DNA from: Nonomuraea aridisoli
Lineage (GTDB): Bacteria; Actinomycetota; Actinomycetes; Streptosporangiales; Streptosporangiaceae
DNA length: 44,534 bases
Reading direction: 5' to 3'
NCBI RefSeq assembly: GCF_003236395.1
Contig: NZ_POUD01000042.1
Location: 1 to 44,534, forward strand
In this document: positions 35,481-44,534 of the stretch, piece by piece
How positions within the stretch are numbered: the first letter of the stretch is position 1
Layout: every line of letters begins with the position of its first letter
Notes under the pieces: generated by a model
What the model saw: the letters and a program-made list of their open reading frames with translations, nothing else
The model's database searches: none
Told to the model about the DNA's origin: nothing
Translations under genes and position numbers: made by a program

Positions 35481-36434
35481 ATGATCATCCAGGCACACGG
35501 CCTGCGGAAGACGTTCACCACGAGGAGCAGGAAGGGCGTCCAGACGGTCGAGGCCGTCCGCGGCGTCGGCCTCGACGTCGAGAAGGGCGAGATCTTCGGC
35601 GTGCTCGGCCCCAACGGCGCGGGCAAGACCACCACGATCCGCATGCTCGCCACGCTCATCACCCCCGACGCGGGCACGGCCGTGATCGCGGGGCACGACC
35701 TGCTCAAGGAGCCCGCGGCGGTCCGGCGCCACCTCGGCTACGTCAGCCAGGCCGGCGGGGTCGAGGACACCGCGAGCGCCCGCGCCCAGATCATGATGGC
35801 CGCCCGGATCCACGGCGTGGCCGACCCGGGGCGGGCGACCGCGGAGGCGCTCGACCGCTTCGGCCTGACGGAGCTCGCCGACCGCCCGGGCCGCACGCTG
35901 TCGGGCGGGCAGAAACGGCGCGTGGCCATCGCGCTCGGCCTCGTGCACGGCCCGCCGCTGCTCTTCCTCGACGAGCCCACCACCGGCCTCGACCCGCAGA
36001 ACCGCGCCAACCTCTGGGACCGCATCAGGCAGTTGCGCGAGTCGGGCACGAGCGTGCTGCTCAGCACCCACTACCTCGACGAGGCCGACGCGCTCTGCGA
36101 CCGGCTGATGATCGTCGACCACGGCCGCGTGGTGGCCGAGGGCACCCCGGCCGACCTCAAGCGCGAGGTGTCCGGCGACGTCATCACGCTCAGGACCGAC
36201 CAGCCGGGCCGCGCGGCCGAGACGGTCAAGGCGCTGGCCCGCGAGACCCGCGTGGACGACGACCTGCTGCGCGTCTACGTGGACGACGGCGAGCACACCC
36301 TGCCCGGCCTGCTGCGCGCCCTGGAGGAGCAGGGCGTCTCGCTGACCTCGATCGCACTCGACCGTTCCACCCTCGACGACGTGTTCCTGGCCAAGACCGG
36401 CCGGACCCTCCGCGACGCGGGAGCCGCCGCATGA
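35481..36434 (+). CDS. ABC exporter ATP-binding protein, DrrA-like, PadR-linked
   Basis: 317-residue ABC-2 ATPase: Walker A GPNGAGKTT, signature LSGGQKRRVAIALGL, Walker B LLFLDEPTTGLDP, then STHYLDEADALCDR and the C-terminal DUF4162-type region ending DRSTLDDVFLAKTGRTL. AAGGAG lies 12 nt upstream of ATG 35481, somewhat far. It overlaps the permease start by 4 bp. With PadR it forms a self-regulated efflux unit, a second DrrAB-type system besides 10663-12395. Confidence 0.93.
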   Translation: MIIQAHGLRKTFTTRSRKGVQTVEAVRGVGLDVEKGEIFGVLGPNGAGKTTTIRMLATLITPDAGTAVIAGHDLLKEPAAVRRHLGYVSQAGGVEDTASARAQIMMAARIHGVADPGRATAEALDRFGLTELADRPGRTLSGGQKRRVAIALGLVHGPPLLFLDEPTTGLDPQNRANLWDRIRQLRESGTSVLLSTHYLDEADALCDRLMIVDHGRVVAEGTPADLKREVSGDVITLRTDQPGRAAETVKALARETRVDDDLLRVYVDDGEHTLPGLLRALEEQGVSLTSIALDRSTLDDVFLAKTGRTLRDAGAAA

Positions 36435-37180
36435 TCCGCCACACCCTCCTGTTCACCGGCTACGAGCTGCGCAAGCAGTTCAGCAACCCGATCTGGCCGC
36501 TGTTCGGCATCATGCAGCCGCTGCTGTATCTGCTGATGTTCGCGCCGCTGCTGCGCACCATGACGCCGGGCGGCACGACGGTCGACGCGCTGCGCATGTT
36601 CACCCCGGCGGCGATGATGATGATCGCGGTCTTCGGCTCGTTGTTCTCCGGCTTCGGCCTGATCGCCGAGCTGCGCAACGGCTCGCTGGAGCGCTACGCC
36701 GTCAGCCCCGCCTGGCGGCCGGCGATCGTGCTCGGGCGGGTCGCCAGGGACATGGTGGTGCTGGTCCTCCAGGCCGTCCTGGTGCTGGTCGTCGCAATCG
36801 TGATGGGCGTGCGGATCGGCGCCCTGGACCTCGTGCTGGTGCTGCTGCTCATGGCGGCGACCGGGCTGTTCGCCTCGGGGCTGTCGCAGGGCCTGGCGCT
36901 GACCATCCGCGACGAGAACGGCATGTCGCAGACGATCAACCTGTTCATGCTGCCGCTCATGCTGCTCGGCGGGTTGCTCGTGCCGATCGCGTTCGCGCCC
37001 GACTGGATGCGGCTTCTCGCCCCGTTCAACCCGCTCTACCACGCCGTGGAGGCGGGGCGGGCGTTGTTCGACGGGCGGCTGTCGGAGCCGGCGATCCCGA
37101 TCGCGTTCGCGGTCTTCCTCGTGCTCGCGGTGCTCAGCACGATGTGGTCGATGCGCTCGCTACGGAAGATCGCCGGTTAG
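36431..37180 (+). CDS. ABC-2 type exporter permease, PadR-linked
   Basis: 249-residue DrrB-like permease with six hydrophobic segments; the loop IAELRNGSLERYAVSPAWRPAIVLGRVARD is the usual ABC-2 coupling region, and LFMLPLMLLGGLLVPIAFAPDWMRLLAPFNPLYHAVEAGRALF the C-terminal signature. It overlaps the ATPase gene by 4 bp. Its last 21 bp overlap the 3' end of the convergent RpiR regulator gene. Confidence 0.93.
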   Translation: MIRHTLLFTGYELRKQFSNPIWPLFGIMQPLLYLLMFAPLLRTMTPGGTTVDALRMFTPAAMMMIAVFGSLFSGFGLIAELRNGSLERYAVSPAWRPAIVLGRVARDMVVLVLQAVLVLVVAIVMGVRIGALDLVLVLLLMAATGLFASGLSQGLALTIRDENGMSQTINLFMLPLMLLGGLLVPIAFAPDWMRLLAPFNPLYHAVEAGRALFDGRLSEPAIPIAFAVFLVLAVLSTMWSMRSLRKIAG

Positions 37181-37993
37181 GAACGTCCCGGCCTCGTCGG
37201 TCATGCGTTCGTACTCCTCCAGCCGGGCCCGCGTGCGCAGCGGGACCGCGTCGGCCATGGCCTCCACCAGGGCCATGGCCAGCGCGAGCGGCGCCGCGTG
37301 GGAGTCGAACACGAGCCGGTCGCTCACCGGCGCGTCGAGCACGATCTCGGCCGGGAAGTCGGGCCGGTCGGTGATGACGGCCACCCGCAGGCCCAGCTTC
37401 CCGGCGTACTCGAGCGCCTCGACGGTCTCGCGCGGGTAGCGCGGCAGCACCACGGCCACCACCCACTCGGCCCCGGCCCTGCGGGCCGCGTGCAGCCCGT
37501 CGACCAGCTCCGACCCGCCGTGCGTGAGCAGCCGCACGTCGGGGTGGATGCGGCGGGCGTAGTAGGCGAAGGTGGTGGCCAGCCCGCACGAGACGCGCAG
37601 CCCCACCACGGGCAGCGGCTCGGTCGCGGCCAGGTGCTCGCCCAGCTCCTTGAGCGGGAACGCCTGCAGGCGCTCCCGCACCACGGCGAGGTTGCGGATC
37701 TCACGGTCGATGGCGCCGCGCAGCACGCTCTCCCGCGGCTCACCCGCGCCGCCGCCGAGCACCAGCGGGCGCAGCGCCTGGCGCAACTCGGGATAGCCGG
37801 CGAAGCCGAGCACCATGGCGAACCTCGTCACCGACGGCTGGCTGACCCCGGCCCGCTCGGCCAGCTCGACGCTGGACAGGAAGATCGCCTCGTCCAGGTG
37901 CTCGCTCAGATAGTGCGCGATCCTGCGTTGTACGGGCGACAACCTCCGGCCATCCAGCAGCAAGCCCAGCCCACCGTGATATCCGTCCGCCAC
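37160..37993 (-). CDS. MurR/RpiR-family regulator, probable hut regulator
   Basis: 277-residue regulator: the N-terminal HTH_6 domain is RIAHYLSEHLDEAIFLSSVELAERAGVSQPSVTRFAMVLGFAGYPELRQAL, and the SIS effector domain spans about residues 125-245 (VVGLRVSCGLATTFAYYARRI; VVAVVLPRYPRETVEAL). RpiR proteins usually bind sugar phosphates or small metabolites. It lies 39 bp downstream of hutU on the same strand, so probably in one transcript with it. The shared dyad in front of both hut operons is my proposed target; its 16-bp, short-arm architecture resembles HexR/RpiR sites. Confidence 0.9.
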   Translation of the reverse strand: MADGYHGGLGLLLDGRRLSPVQRRIAHYLSEHLDEAIFLSSVELAERAGVSQPSVTRFAMVLGFAGYPELRQALRPLVLGGGAGEPRESVLRGAIDREIRNLAVVRERLQAFPLKELGEHLAATEPLPVVGLRVSCGLATTFAYYARRIHPDVRLLTHGGSELVDGLHAARRAGAEWVVAVVLPRYPRETVEALEYAGKLGLRVAVITDRPDFPAEIVLDAPVSDRLVFDSHAAPLALAMALVEAMADAVPLRTRARLEEYERMTDEAGTFLTGDLP

Positions 37994-38032
37994 GCAACCT
38001 CCAACGCACCGGCACCGCTTTTCTCATCCCTT

Positions 38033-39685
<1,653 letters not shown>

Positions 39686-39696
39686 CGTGACCCTCC

Positions 39697-39712
39697 TGAA
39701 TGAGAACATTCA
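39697..39712. promoter_or_regulatory. Putative hut operator, site 2
   Basis: TGAATG-AGAA-CATTCA, same arms and spacing as the site before the amidohydrolase-hutF-hutI operon. It sits next to the hutU ribosome site. Confidence 0.72.
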
Positions 39713-39732
39713 CCCATGTCACCCGCAGACTA

Positions 39733-39759
39733 CAACGGCCCGCGTTCAGCGGACCGTTG
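39733..39759 (-). terminator. Tandem terminator hairpin, distal copy
   Basis: 11-bp stem with a 5-nt loop. On the minus strand the one non-complementary pair becomes G-U, so the stem is fully paired only in RNA read leftward, from the exporter gene. Confidence 0.65.
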
Positions 39760-39781
39760 CAGGCAGCGGGATTCGCGCCTA

Positions 39782-39808
39782 CAACGGCCCGCGTCCAGCG
39801 GACCGTTG
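39782..39808 (-). terminator. Tandem terminator hairpin, proximal copy
   Basis: Same 11-bp stem as the distal copy, 49 bp closer to the exporter stop codon, loop GTCCA on the plus strand. Confidence 0.65.
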
Positions 39809-39853
39809 CAGGCAGCGGGGATCGCGCCTCCAAAGGGCCCACGACCCCCGCGC

Positions 39854-41560
39854 TTACCCCACGAGGAACTGGGTCGCGGCCAGCTCCCGGTAGAGGTCGT
39901 CCTCACCCACCAGCTCGTCGTGGGTGCCGACCGCGCGCACCCGGCCGCGGTCCATCACCACGATCCGGTCGGCGCCCGTCACCGTGGACAGGCGGTGGGC
40001 GATGACGAGCACGGTCGTCTCCTTGGCCGCTTCGGCGATGACCTCGCGCAGCCGCAGCTCGTTGACCGCGTCGAGCTGCGAGGTGGCCTCGTCGAGCAGC
40101 AGCAGCCGGGCCTTGCGCAGCAGCGCCCTGGCGATGGCCACGCGCTGGCGCTCGCCGCCCGACAGCAGCACGCCGCGGTGCCCGACGGGCGTCTCCAGGC
40201 CCTCGGGCAGCCGGGCCACCAGGTCGTCCAGCCTCGTGCGGGCGATGGCGTCGCGCAGGTCGTCCTCGGTGGCGTCGCGGGCGGCGAAGAGCAGGTTCTC
40301 CCGCAGGGTGCCGGCCAGCACGGGGGCGTCCTGCTCGACGTAGCCGAGTGCCGCGCGCAACTCGGTCAGCGGCCAGTCGCGGATGTCGCGGCCGCCGATC
40401 GTGATCGTGCCGCCCTGGTGCTCGTAGAAGCGCTCGATCAGGGCGAACACCGTCGACTTGCCCGCCCCCGAAGGGCCGACCAGCGCGGTCAGGCCGCCGG
40501 GCGGCACCGCGAAGCTCACGCCGTCGTGCACGACCGGGCGGTCGTCGCCGTACCGGAAGCTCACGTCGTCGAACGTCACCCCGACCGGCTCGGCGGAGGC
40601 CCGCGCGGGGGCGCCGACCGGTTCGGCGGGCAGCTCCTCGATCTCCTTGATCCGCTTCAGCGCGGCCAGCCCCTGCTGGAGCTGGACGGCGCCGTTGACG
40701 AGCTGGCCGATCGGCGCGACGAGGTAGAAGAGATAGAGCAGGAACGCGATCAGCGACGACACCTCCAGCGCGCCGGAGGCCACCCGCGCGCCGCCGACGC
40801 CCAGCACGGCGACGAACGCGATCTGCACCGCCATGAACGTCGCCACCCCCGCGAGCGACGTCCAGCCGGCGACGCGCAGCCCGCGGTCGCGGGCGCGTCC
40901 CGCCGCCTCGGCGACCATCGCGATCTCCCGTTCCTCGGCTCCGCTGGCCTTGACCGTCCGGTACGCCTGCAGCGCCCGGTCCAGCACCGAGCCCATCTCG
41001 CCCACGGCCTCCTGGGCCTGGGTCTGCGCCCGTTGGATCCGCGGCATGATGAGGCCGACGAGCCCGCCGATCACCACCACCACGAGCAGCGTGACCAGCA
41101 GCAGCACGCCGTCCATGACGCTCATCATGACGATCGCGCCGACGAGCATGAACACCGCGCCGACGGACTCCACGATGCCGTTGGTCAGCACCGACCGCAG
41201 CAACGTCGTGTCGCCGGTCACCCGTGACAACAGGTCGCCGGGGTTGAGCCGGTCCACGTCGGCGACCCTGAGCCGGAGCATGCGGTCGACGAGCCTGCGC
41301 CGGGCGCCGAGCACGATGCCCTCGCCCGTGCGTTCCATCAGATAGCTTCCCGCGGCGCTCACGGCCGCGCCGGCCACCACCGCGACGGTCAGCCAGAGCA
41401 GCGGCCCGCTCATCGAGCGGTTCTCGCCGAAGGCGTCCACCACGTATTTGGCCAGCAGCGGCATGGCCAGGCCCGCCGCCGAGCCGACCAGGCCCAATAA
41501 TCCGCCCAGGACGAGGACGTTCCGGTGCGGGCGGACATAGGTGAGCAGTTCCTTGACCAC
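39854..41560 (-). CDS. ABC exporter, fused permease-ATPase half-transporter
   Basis: 568-residue type IV ABC exporter. The six-helix membrane domain spans about residues 1-310 and the ATPase follows with GPSGAGKSTVFALIERFYE, signature LSGGERQRVAIARALL, Walker B LLLLDEATSQLD and switch IAHRLSTV. It acts as a homodimer or with a partner encoded elsewhere. I chose GTG 41560 because AAGGAG lies 5 nt before it; the frame is open to 41620. Its promoter, with an ideal TTGACA, is covered by two dyads, yet no regulator gene adjoins. Confidence 0.92.
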   Translation of the reverse strand: MVKELLTYVRPHRNVLVLGGLLGLVGSAAGLAMPLLAKYVVDAFGENRSMSGPLLWLTVAVVAGAAVSAAGSYLMERTGEGIVLGARRRLVDRMLRLRVADVDRLNPGDLLSRVTGDTTLLRSVLTNGIVESVGAVFMLVGAIVMMSVMDGVLLLVTLLVVVVIGGLVGLIMPRIQRAQTQAQEAVGEMGSVLDRALQAYRTVKASGAEEREIAMVAEAAGRARDRGLRVAGWTSLAGVATFMAVQIAFVAVLGVGGARVASGALEVSSLIAFLLYLFYLVAPIGQLVNGAVQLQQGLAALKRIKEIEELPAEPVGAPARASAEPVGVTFDDVSFRYGDDRPVVHDGVSFAVPPGGLTALVGPSGAGKSTVFALIERFYEHQGGTITIGGRDIRDWPLTELRAALGYVEQDAPVLAGTLRENLLFAARDATEDDLRDAIARTRLDDLVARLPEGLETPVGHRGVLLSGGERQRVAIARALLRKARLLLLDEATSQLDAVNELRLREVIAEAAKETTVLVIAHRLSTVTGADRIVVMDRGRVRAVGTHDELVGEDDLYRELAATQFLVG

Positions 41561-41622
41561 CGCATCTCCTTTCACGACATGTCTCATTCGCCCCAACGAA
41601 CGGGGCCGCGAATTCCGCACCA

Positions 41623-41638
41623 GTCAACCTAAATTGAC
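41623..41638. promoter_or_regulatory. Exporter operator 1 over the -10
   Basis: GTCAACCTAAATTGAC. It covers the -10 box TAGGTT (minus strand, 41626-41631) of the exporter promoter. The matching operator 2 starts 27 bp further on. Confidence 0.68.
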
Positions 41639-41654
41639 GACCTGAGTATGTCAA
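41626..41654 (-). promoter_or_regulatory. Promoter of the ABC exporter gene
   Basis: On the minus strand TTGACA (41649-41654), a 17-bp gap, then TAGGTT (41626-41631). It is the closest match to the sigma-70 consensus in the window. The transcript would start near 41619, about 60 nt before the GTG. Confidence 0.7.
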
Positions 41655-41665
41655 CTTTCGTTGAC
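41650..41665. promoter_or_regulatory. Exporter operator 2 over the -35
   Basis: GTCAAC-TTTC-GTTGAC is a perfect 6-bp-arm dyad that overlaps the -35 TTGACA. Confidence 0.7.
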
Positions 41666-41774
41666 GCTCATTCTCCAGGAGGAGACGACATCCAGACGCG
41701 GCCCACGGACGAATAGGCCGTCGAGGAACCCGGCCGGAACCTCTGCCCATCAGCCCTTCCCGAAAGGACCGACC

Positions 41775-43151
41775 ATGGAGCTCCGGATCACCCGGCGCGC
41801 TCTAGTCGGGCTCGGCCTCGCCGCGGCACTCGCCGCGGCGTCGACGGCCGTGCTCCGCACCGACTCCGGCACCGCTTCCTCGCACCGCGAGGCCCCGATG
41901 ATCGCGGGCGACCCGCGCAATGACAACACCGACGTGTATGCGTTCGTCAGCCCTGACAAGGCGAGCACGGTCACCCTGATGGCCAACTGGATCCCGTTCC
42001 AGGAGCCGCAGGGCGGCCCGAACTTCTACACGTTCGACACGAAGTCGCGTTACAACATCAAGATCGACAACAACGGCGACGCCAAGCCGGACATCACCTA
42101 CCAGTGGACGTTCCGCGACGACGACAAGCGCGGAACCAGCACGTTCCTGTACAACAACGGGCCCGTCACCTCCCTGGACGACCCGAACCTGCTCTACCGC
42201 CAGCACTACACCCTCAAGCGCATCACCCACGGCGGCACCCGGACGCTGGTCTCGAACGGCGTCGTCGCCCCCAGCAACGTCGGCCCCGCCTCCATGCCCG
42301 ACTACGGCAGGCTGCGCGCCCAGTCCATCAGGGGCCTGCCCGGCGGCGGCAAGGCGTTCGCCGGACAGTCGGACGAGGCGTTCTTCCTGGACCTGCGGGT
42401 GTTCGACCTGCTCTACGGCGGCGACCTGTCCGAGGTCGGCCAGGACACCACCAGGGGCTACAACGTCAGCACCCTCGCCGTGCAGGTGCCCGCGTCCGAC
42501 CTGGCCGTCAAGGGCGACGTGCGGCGCAACCCGGTGATCGGCGTCTGGTCCACCACCGACAAGCACAACGGCCACCGGTTCGTGCAGGTCTCGCGCCTGG
42601 GCAACCCACTGGTCAACGAGGTCGTGGCGCCCGCGGGGCTCAAGGACGCGTTCAACGCGCTGCCCCCGGACAAGGACGCCGGCGTGCCCGCGCTCGTCAA
42701 GCGCGTCACCGACCCCGAGGTGGCCCGGCTCCTCGAAGGCATCTACGGCATCAAGGCGCCCGCCACCCCGCGCGACGACCTGGTCGAGATCTTCCTGACC
42801 GGCATCGCCAAGGCCAACGGCCCCATCAAGGCCGACCTCAACTCCCAGTCCCTCAACCGGGACGCGGCCAAGCTGCGCCCGTCGGAGATGCTCCGGCTCA
42901 ACATGGCGATCCCGCCGTCCAAGGACCCGAACCGGCTCGGCGTGCTCGCCGGCGACCTCCAGGGCTTCCCGAACGGCCGCCGCCTCGGGGACGACGTCGT
43001 GGACATCTCCCTGCAGGCCGTCGCCGGCGCCGCCCTGACCGGCAAGCTCGTCCCCGGGCTGACGGACAAGGTCGACAGGAACGACAAGCCCTTCCTCCCG
43101 TCGTTCCCGTACATCCCCTTGCCCAGCAACACGGCCGCCACCCAAGGCTGA
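41775..43151 (+). CDS. Secreted DUF4331-domain protein
   Basis: 458-residue protein. The signal peptide (ELRITRRALVGLGLAAALAAASTAV) has a twin Arg and may be Tat-type. The DUF4331 hallmark SSHREAPMIAGDPRNDNTDVYAFVSPDK opens the mature protein. GAAAGG lies upstream of ATG 41775. The function of DUF4331 is not established; the Asp/Asn-rich start could bind metal. Followed after 252 bp by a TPR gene on the same strand. Confidence 0.93.
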   Translation: MELRITRRALVGLGLAAALAAASTAVLRTDSGTASSHREAPMIAGDPRNDNTDVYAFVSPDKASTVTLMANWIPFQEPQGGPNFYTFDTKSRYNIKIDNNGDAKPDITYQWTFRDDDKRGTSTFLYNNGPVTSLDDPNLLYRQHYTLKRITHGGTRTLVSNGVVAPSNVGPASMPDYGRLRAQSIRGLPGGGKAFAGQSDEAFFLDLRVFDLLYGGDLSEVGQDTTRGYNVSTLAVQVPASDLAVKGDVRRNPVIGVWSTTDKHNGHRFVQVSRLGNPLVNEVVAPAGLKDAFNALPPDKDAGVPALVKRVTDPEVARLLEGIYGIKAPATPRDDLVEIFLTGIAKANGPIKADLNSQSLNRDAAKLRPSEMLRLNMAIPPSKDPNRLGVLAGDLQGFPNGRRLGDDVVDISLQAVAGAALTGKLVPGLTDKVDRNDKPFLPSFPYIPLPSNTAATQG

Positions 43152-43163
43152 CCTCCGCCACCC

Positions 43164-43181
43164 GCCGCCCCGCACGGCGGC
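43164..43181 (+). terminator. Weak hairpin after the DUF4331 gene
   Basis: GCCGCC / GGCGGC with a 6-nt loop, 12 bp past the stop. No T-tract. The rest of 43182-43403 shows no feature I can support. Confidence 0.35.
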
Positions 43182-43403
43182 ACCCTGGCCCGAACGGCCA
43201 CCCCTGCTCTCTCCGGACGAGGCCGCTGATCCCCTCTGCCCGCCCCATGACCGGCAGGCCCCGTCCGTTCGCCGTCCATGGCGGATCGCCCGTTCGACGC
43301 CCACCTACGGCGGGCCACCCGTCCGTCACCGACGAAAGGACGGCCGGCCCGTGCATCGCGTCAGGGACCGGCCGCCCCCATCCACCACCTGGAGCTCGTG
43401 GAC

Positions 43404-44534
43404 ATGCGTGCCTTCGCGATCGCCGTCGCCCTGGCCGGGGCGATGGCCTTCACCGTCCTTTCCTTCGTCGCCGCGCCCACACCCGCGCCCGTGGCGGCGG
43501 CGCCGTTCCGTGAGACGCTGCAGGAACGGCTCAGGCGCCTGCCGGACGACCACCGCGGCTGGGCCGAGCTCGGCATCCAGTACGTCGACCAGGCCCGGGT
43601 CACCGGCGACCCGTCGTACTACGCCAAGGCGGAGGGCGTACTCGCCACGGCCGCGCGGCTGAGCCCGCGCGACGACGCCGTGCTCACCGGGCAGGCGGCG
43701 CTGGCGGCCGGACGCCACGAGTTCGCCGAGGCGGCCAGACTGGCGGAGCGCGCCGTCGACGCCAACCCGTACGGCGCCGCCGCCTACGGCGTGCTGGCCG
43801 ACGCCCGCACCCAGCTCGGCGACCTGCGCGCGGCCCGGCGGGCAGTGGACCGGATGATGGAGCTGCGGCCCGGCGTCGCCGCCTTCTCCCGCGCCTCGTA
43901 CGCGGCCGAGCTGCGCGGCGACACGGGCGAGGCACGCCGCTACCTGGAGTACGCCCACGCCGACGCCTGGACGCCCGCCGATCTCGCCTACACCCGCCAC
44001 TACCTGGGCGAGCTCGCCCTGCACTCCGGCGACCTCGCCACGGCCGCCGACTGGTACGGCAAGGCGCTGCGGGCGTACCCGGCCTACACGCCCGCCCTCG
44101 CCGGCCAGGCCAGGGCCGCGGCGCTCAGCGGCGACCTCCCCCGGGCGCTCGACCTCTACGAGACCGTCGTCGAACGGCTCCCGCTCCCCCAGTACCTCAT
44201 CGAACAGGGCGAGACCCGTCTCAAGGCGGGCCTGAAAGCCGACTGGACGCTCCTGAAGGCGCAGCGCCGGCTGTTCGAGGCCGCGGGGGTGCGCGACGAC
44301 CTGACCTGGGCCGAGTTCGAGGCCGACCACGGCGACCCCGCCCGTGCCGTCGAACACGCCAGGGCCGAGTACGCCCGCAACCCGAGCCTCGTCGCCGCCG
44401 ACGCCCTCGCCTGGGCCCTGTTCAAGGCGGACCGGCCCGAGGACGCGCTGCCCTACGCGAAGGAGGCCACCGCGACCGGCTGGCGCAACGCGCTGATCGC
44501 CTACCACCGCACCCGCATCGAGCAGTCCCTCACC
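43404..44534 (+). CDS. Tetratricopeptide-repeat protein (3' end missing)
   Basis: 377 codons open to the right edge. An N-terminal hydrophobic segment (MRAFAIAVALAGAMAFTVLSFVAA) suggests a signal peptide or membrane anchor, followed by repeated TPR-like helix pairs: GWAELGIQYVDQARVTGDPSYYAKAEGVLATAARLSP, AVLTGQAALAAGRHEFAEAARLAERAVDANP, YGVLADARTQLGDLRAARRAVDRMMELRP and LGELALHSGDLATAADWYGKALRAYP. I took ATG 43404 (GGAG 9 nt upstream); GTG 43398 is possible. It lies downstream of the DUF4331 gene on the same strand; a functional link is suggested only by position. Confidence 0.88.
   Translation, partial: MRAFAIAVALAGAMAFTVLSFVAAPTPAPVAAAPFRETLQERLRRLPDDHRGWAELGIQYVDQARVTGDPSYYAKAEGVLATAARLSPRDDAVLTGQAALAAGRHEFAEAARLAERAVDANPYGAAAYGVLADARTQLGDLRAARRAVDRMMELRPGVAAFSRASYAAELRGDTGEARRYLEYAHADAWTPADLAYTRHYLGELALHSGDLATAADWYGKALRAYPAYTPALAGQARAAALSGDLPRALDLYETVVERLPLPQYLIEQGETRLKAGLKADWTLLKAQRRLFEAAGVRDDLTWAEFEADHGDPARAVEHARAEYARNPSLVAADALAWALFKADRPEDALPYAKEATATGWRNALIAYHRTRIEQSLT

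Larger units (their letters stand above)
39731..39829. repeat. 49-bp tandem direct repeat, two copies and a degenerate third
   Basis: Units start at 39731 and 39780 (period 49) and are almost identical; a decayed third copy begins at 39829. Each unit holds one hairpin. The array lies between hutU and the 3' end of the ABC exporter gene. Confidence 0.85.

Noticed and set aside
39731..39829. CRISPR array
   Set aside because: Only two full units, no distinct spacers, and the whole 49-bp unit repeats. It is a tandem hairpin, with no cas genes nearby.

Overview
The window is high-GC actinomycete DNA. The sequence does not settle the genus, but the gene content (Cvn-type conservons, F420-dependent enzymes, GlnR and DtxR-type boxes, an amtB-glnK-glnD operon, GTG starts, hairpin terminators without T-tracts) fits a large-genome filamentous actinobacterium, probably of the Streptosporangiaceae/Nonomuraea kind. 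It looks like ordinary chromosome: no phage, transposase, CRISPR array, tRNA or rRNA was seen. About 43 genes are packed densely, many overlapping by 4 bp (ATGA).

Layout. 1-1508: the end of a maltokinase-family (probably glucosamine) kinase and a stand-alone SIS sugar-phosphate protein. 1513-2787: a conservon (roadblock, DUF742, GTPase) with no histidine kinase. 3025-8790: a glycine betaine ABC importer (ATPase, double-length permease, lipoprotein) followed by choline dehydrogenase betA, so uptake and synthesis of one osmolyte sit together. 8787-12395: a serine-less alpha/beta hydrolase, a 19-codon ORF, and a TetR regulator divergent from a DrrAB-type exporter with two palindromic operators. 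12455-15524: a possible broken lipoprotein gene, a MerR/LLM-oxidoreductase divergon with a classic 19-bp-spacer promoter, and a MarR divergent from a nitroreductase-hemerythrin fusion. 15531-19949: a complete conservon with a 1009-residue kinase.

20082-24107: amtB-glnK-glnD (nitrogen sensing) with two GlnR boxes upstream. The same 205-bp intergenic region carries a DtxR-type iron box for a divergent siderophore-binding lipoprotein (24313-25239). 25223-27459: MOSC protein, alpha/beta hydrolase and a divergent TetR with two operators. 27555-29349: a WYL regulator and a VOC protein enclosed by a 66-bp inverted repeat. 29477-30415: a group 2 sigma-70 factor.

30483-39685: histidine utilisation in two blocks, M20 amidohydrolase-hutF-hutI and hutU-rpiR, both reading leftward. 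Each block starts with the same 16-bp dyad (TGAATG-N4-CATTCA), which I infer is the operator of the linked RpiR regulator. Between them lie an SDR gene and a PadR-controlled ABC exporter. 39733-39808: two tandem hairpins closing an ABC half-exporter (39854-41560). The exporter promoter has both its -35 and -10 covered by 16-bp dyads, but no regulator gene is adjacent. 41775-44534: a DUF4331 secreted protein and a TPR protein that runs off the window.

The common theme is local control. Most transcription units carry their own one-component regulator and a visible palindrome. The strongest new proposals are the two-site hut regulon, the doubly blocked exporter promoter with a missing repressor, the inverted-repeat-flanked WYL/VOC pair, and the kinase-less conservon paired with a complete one.
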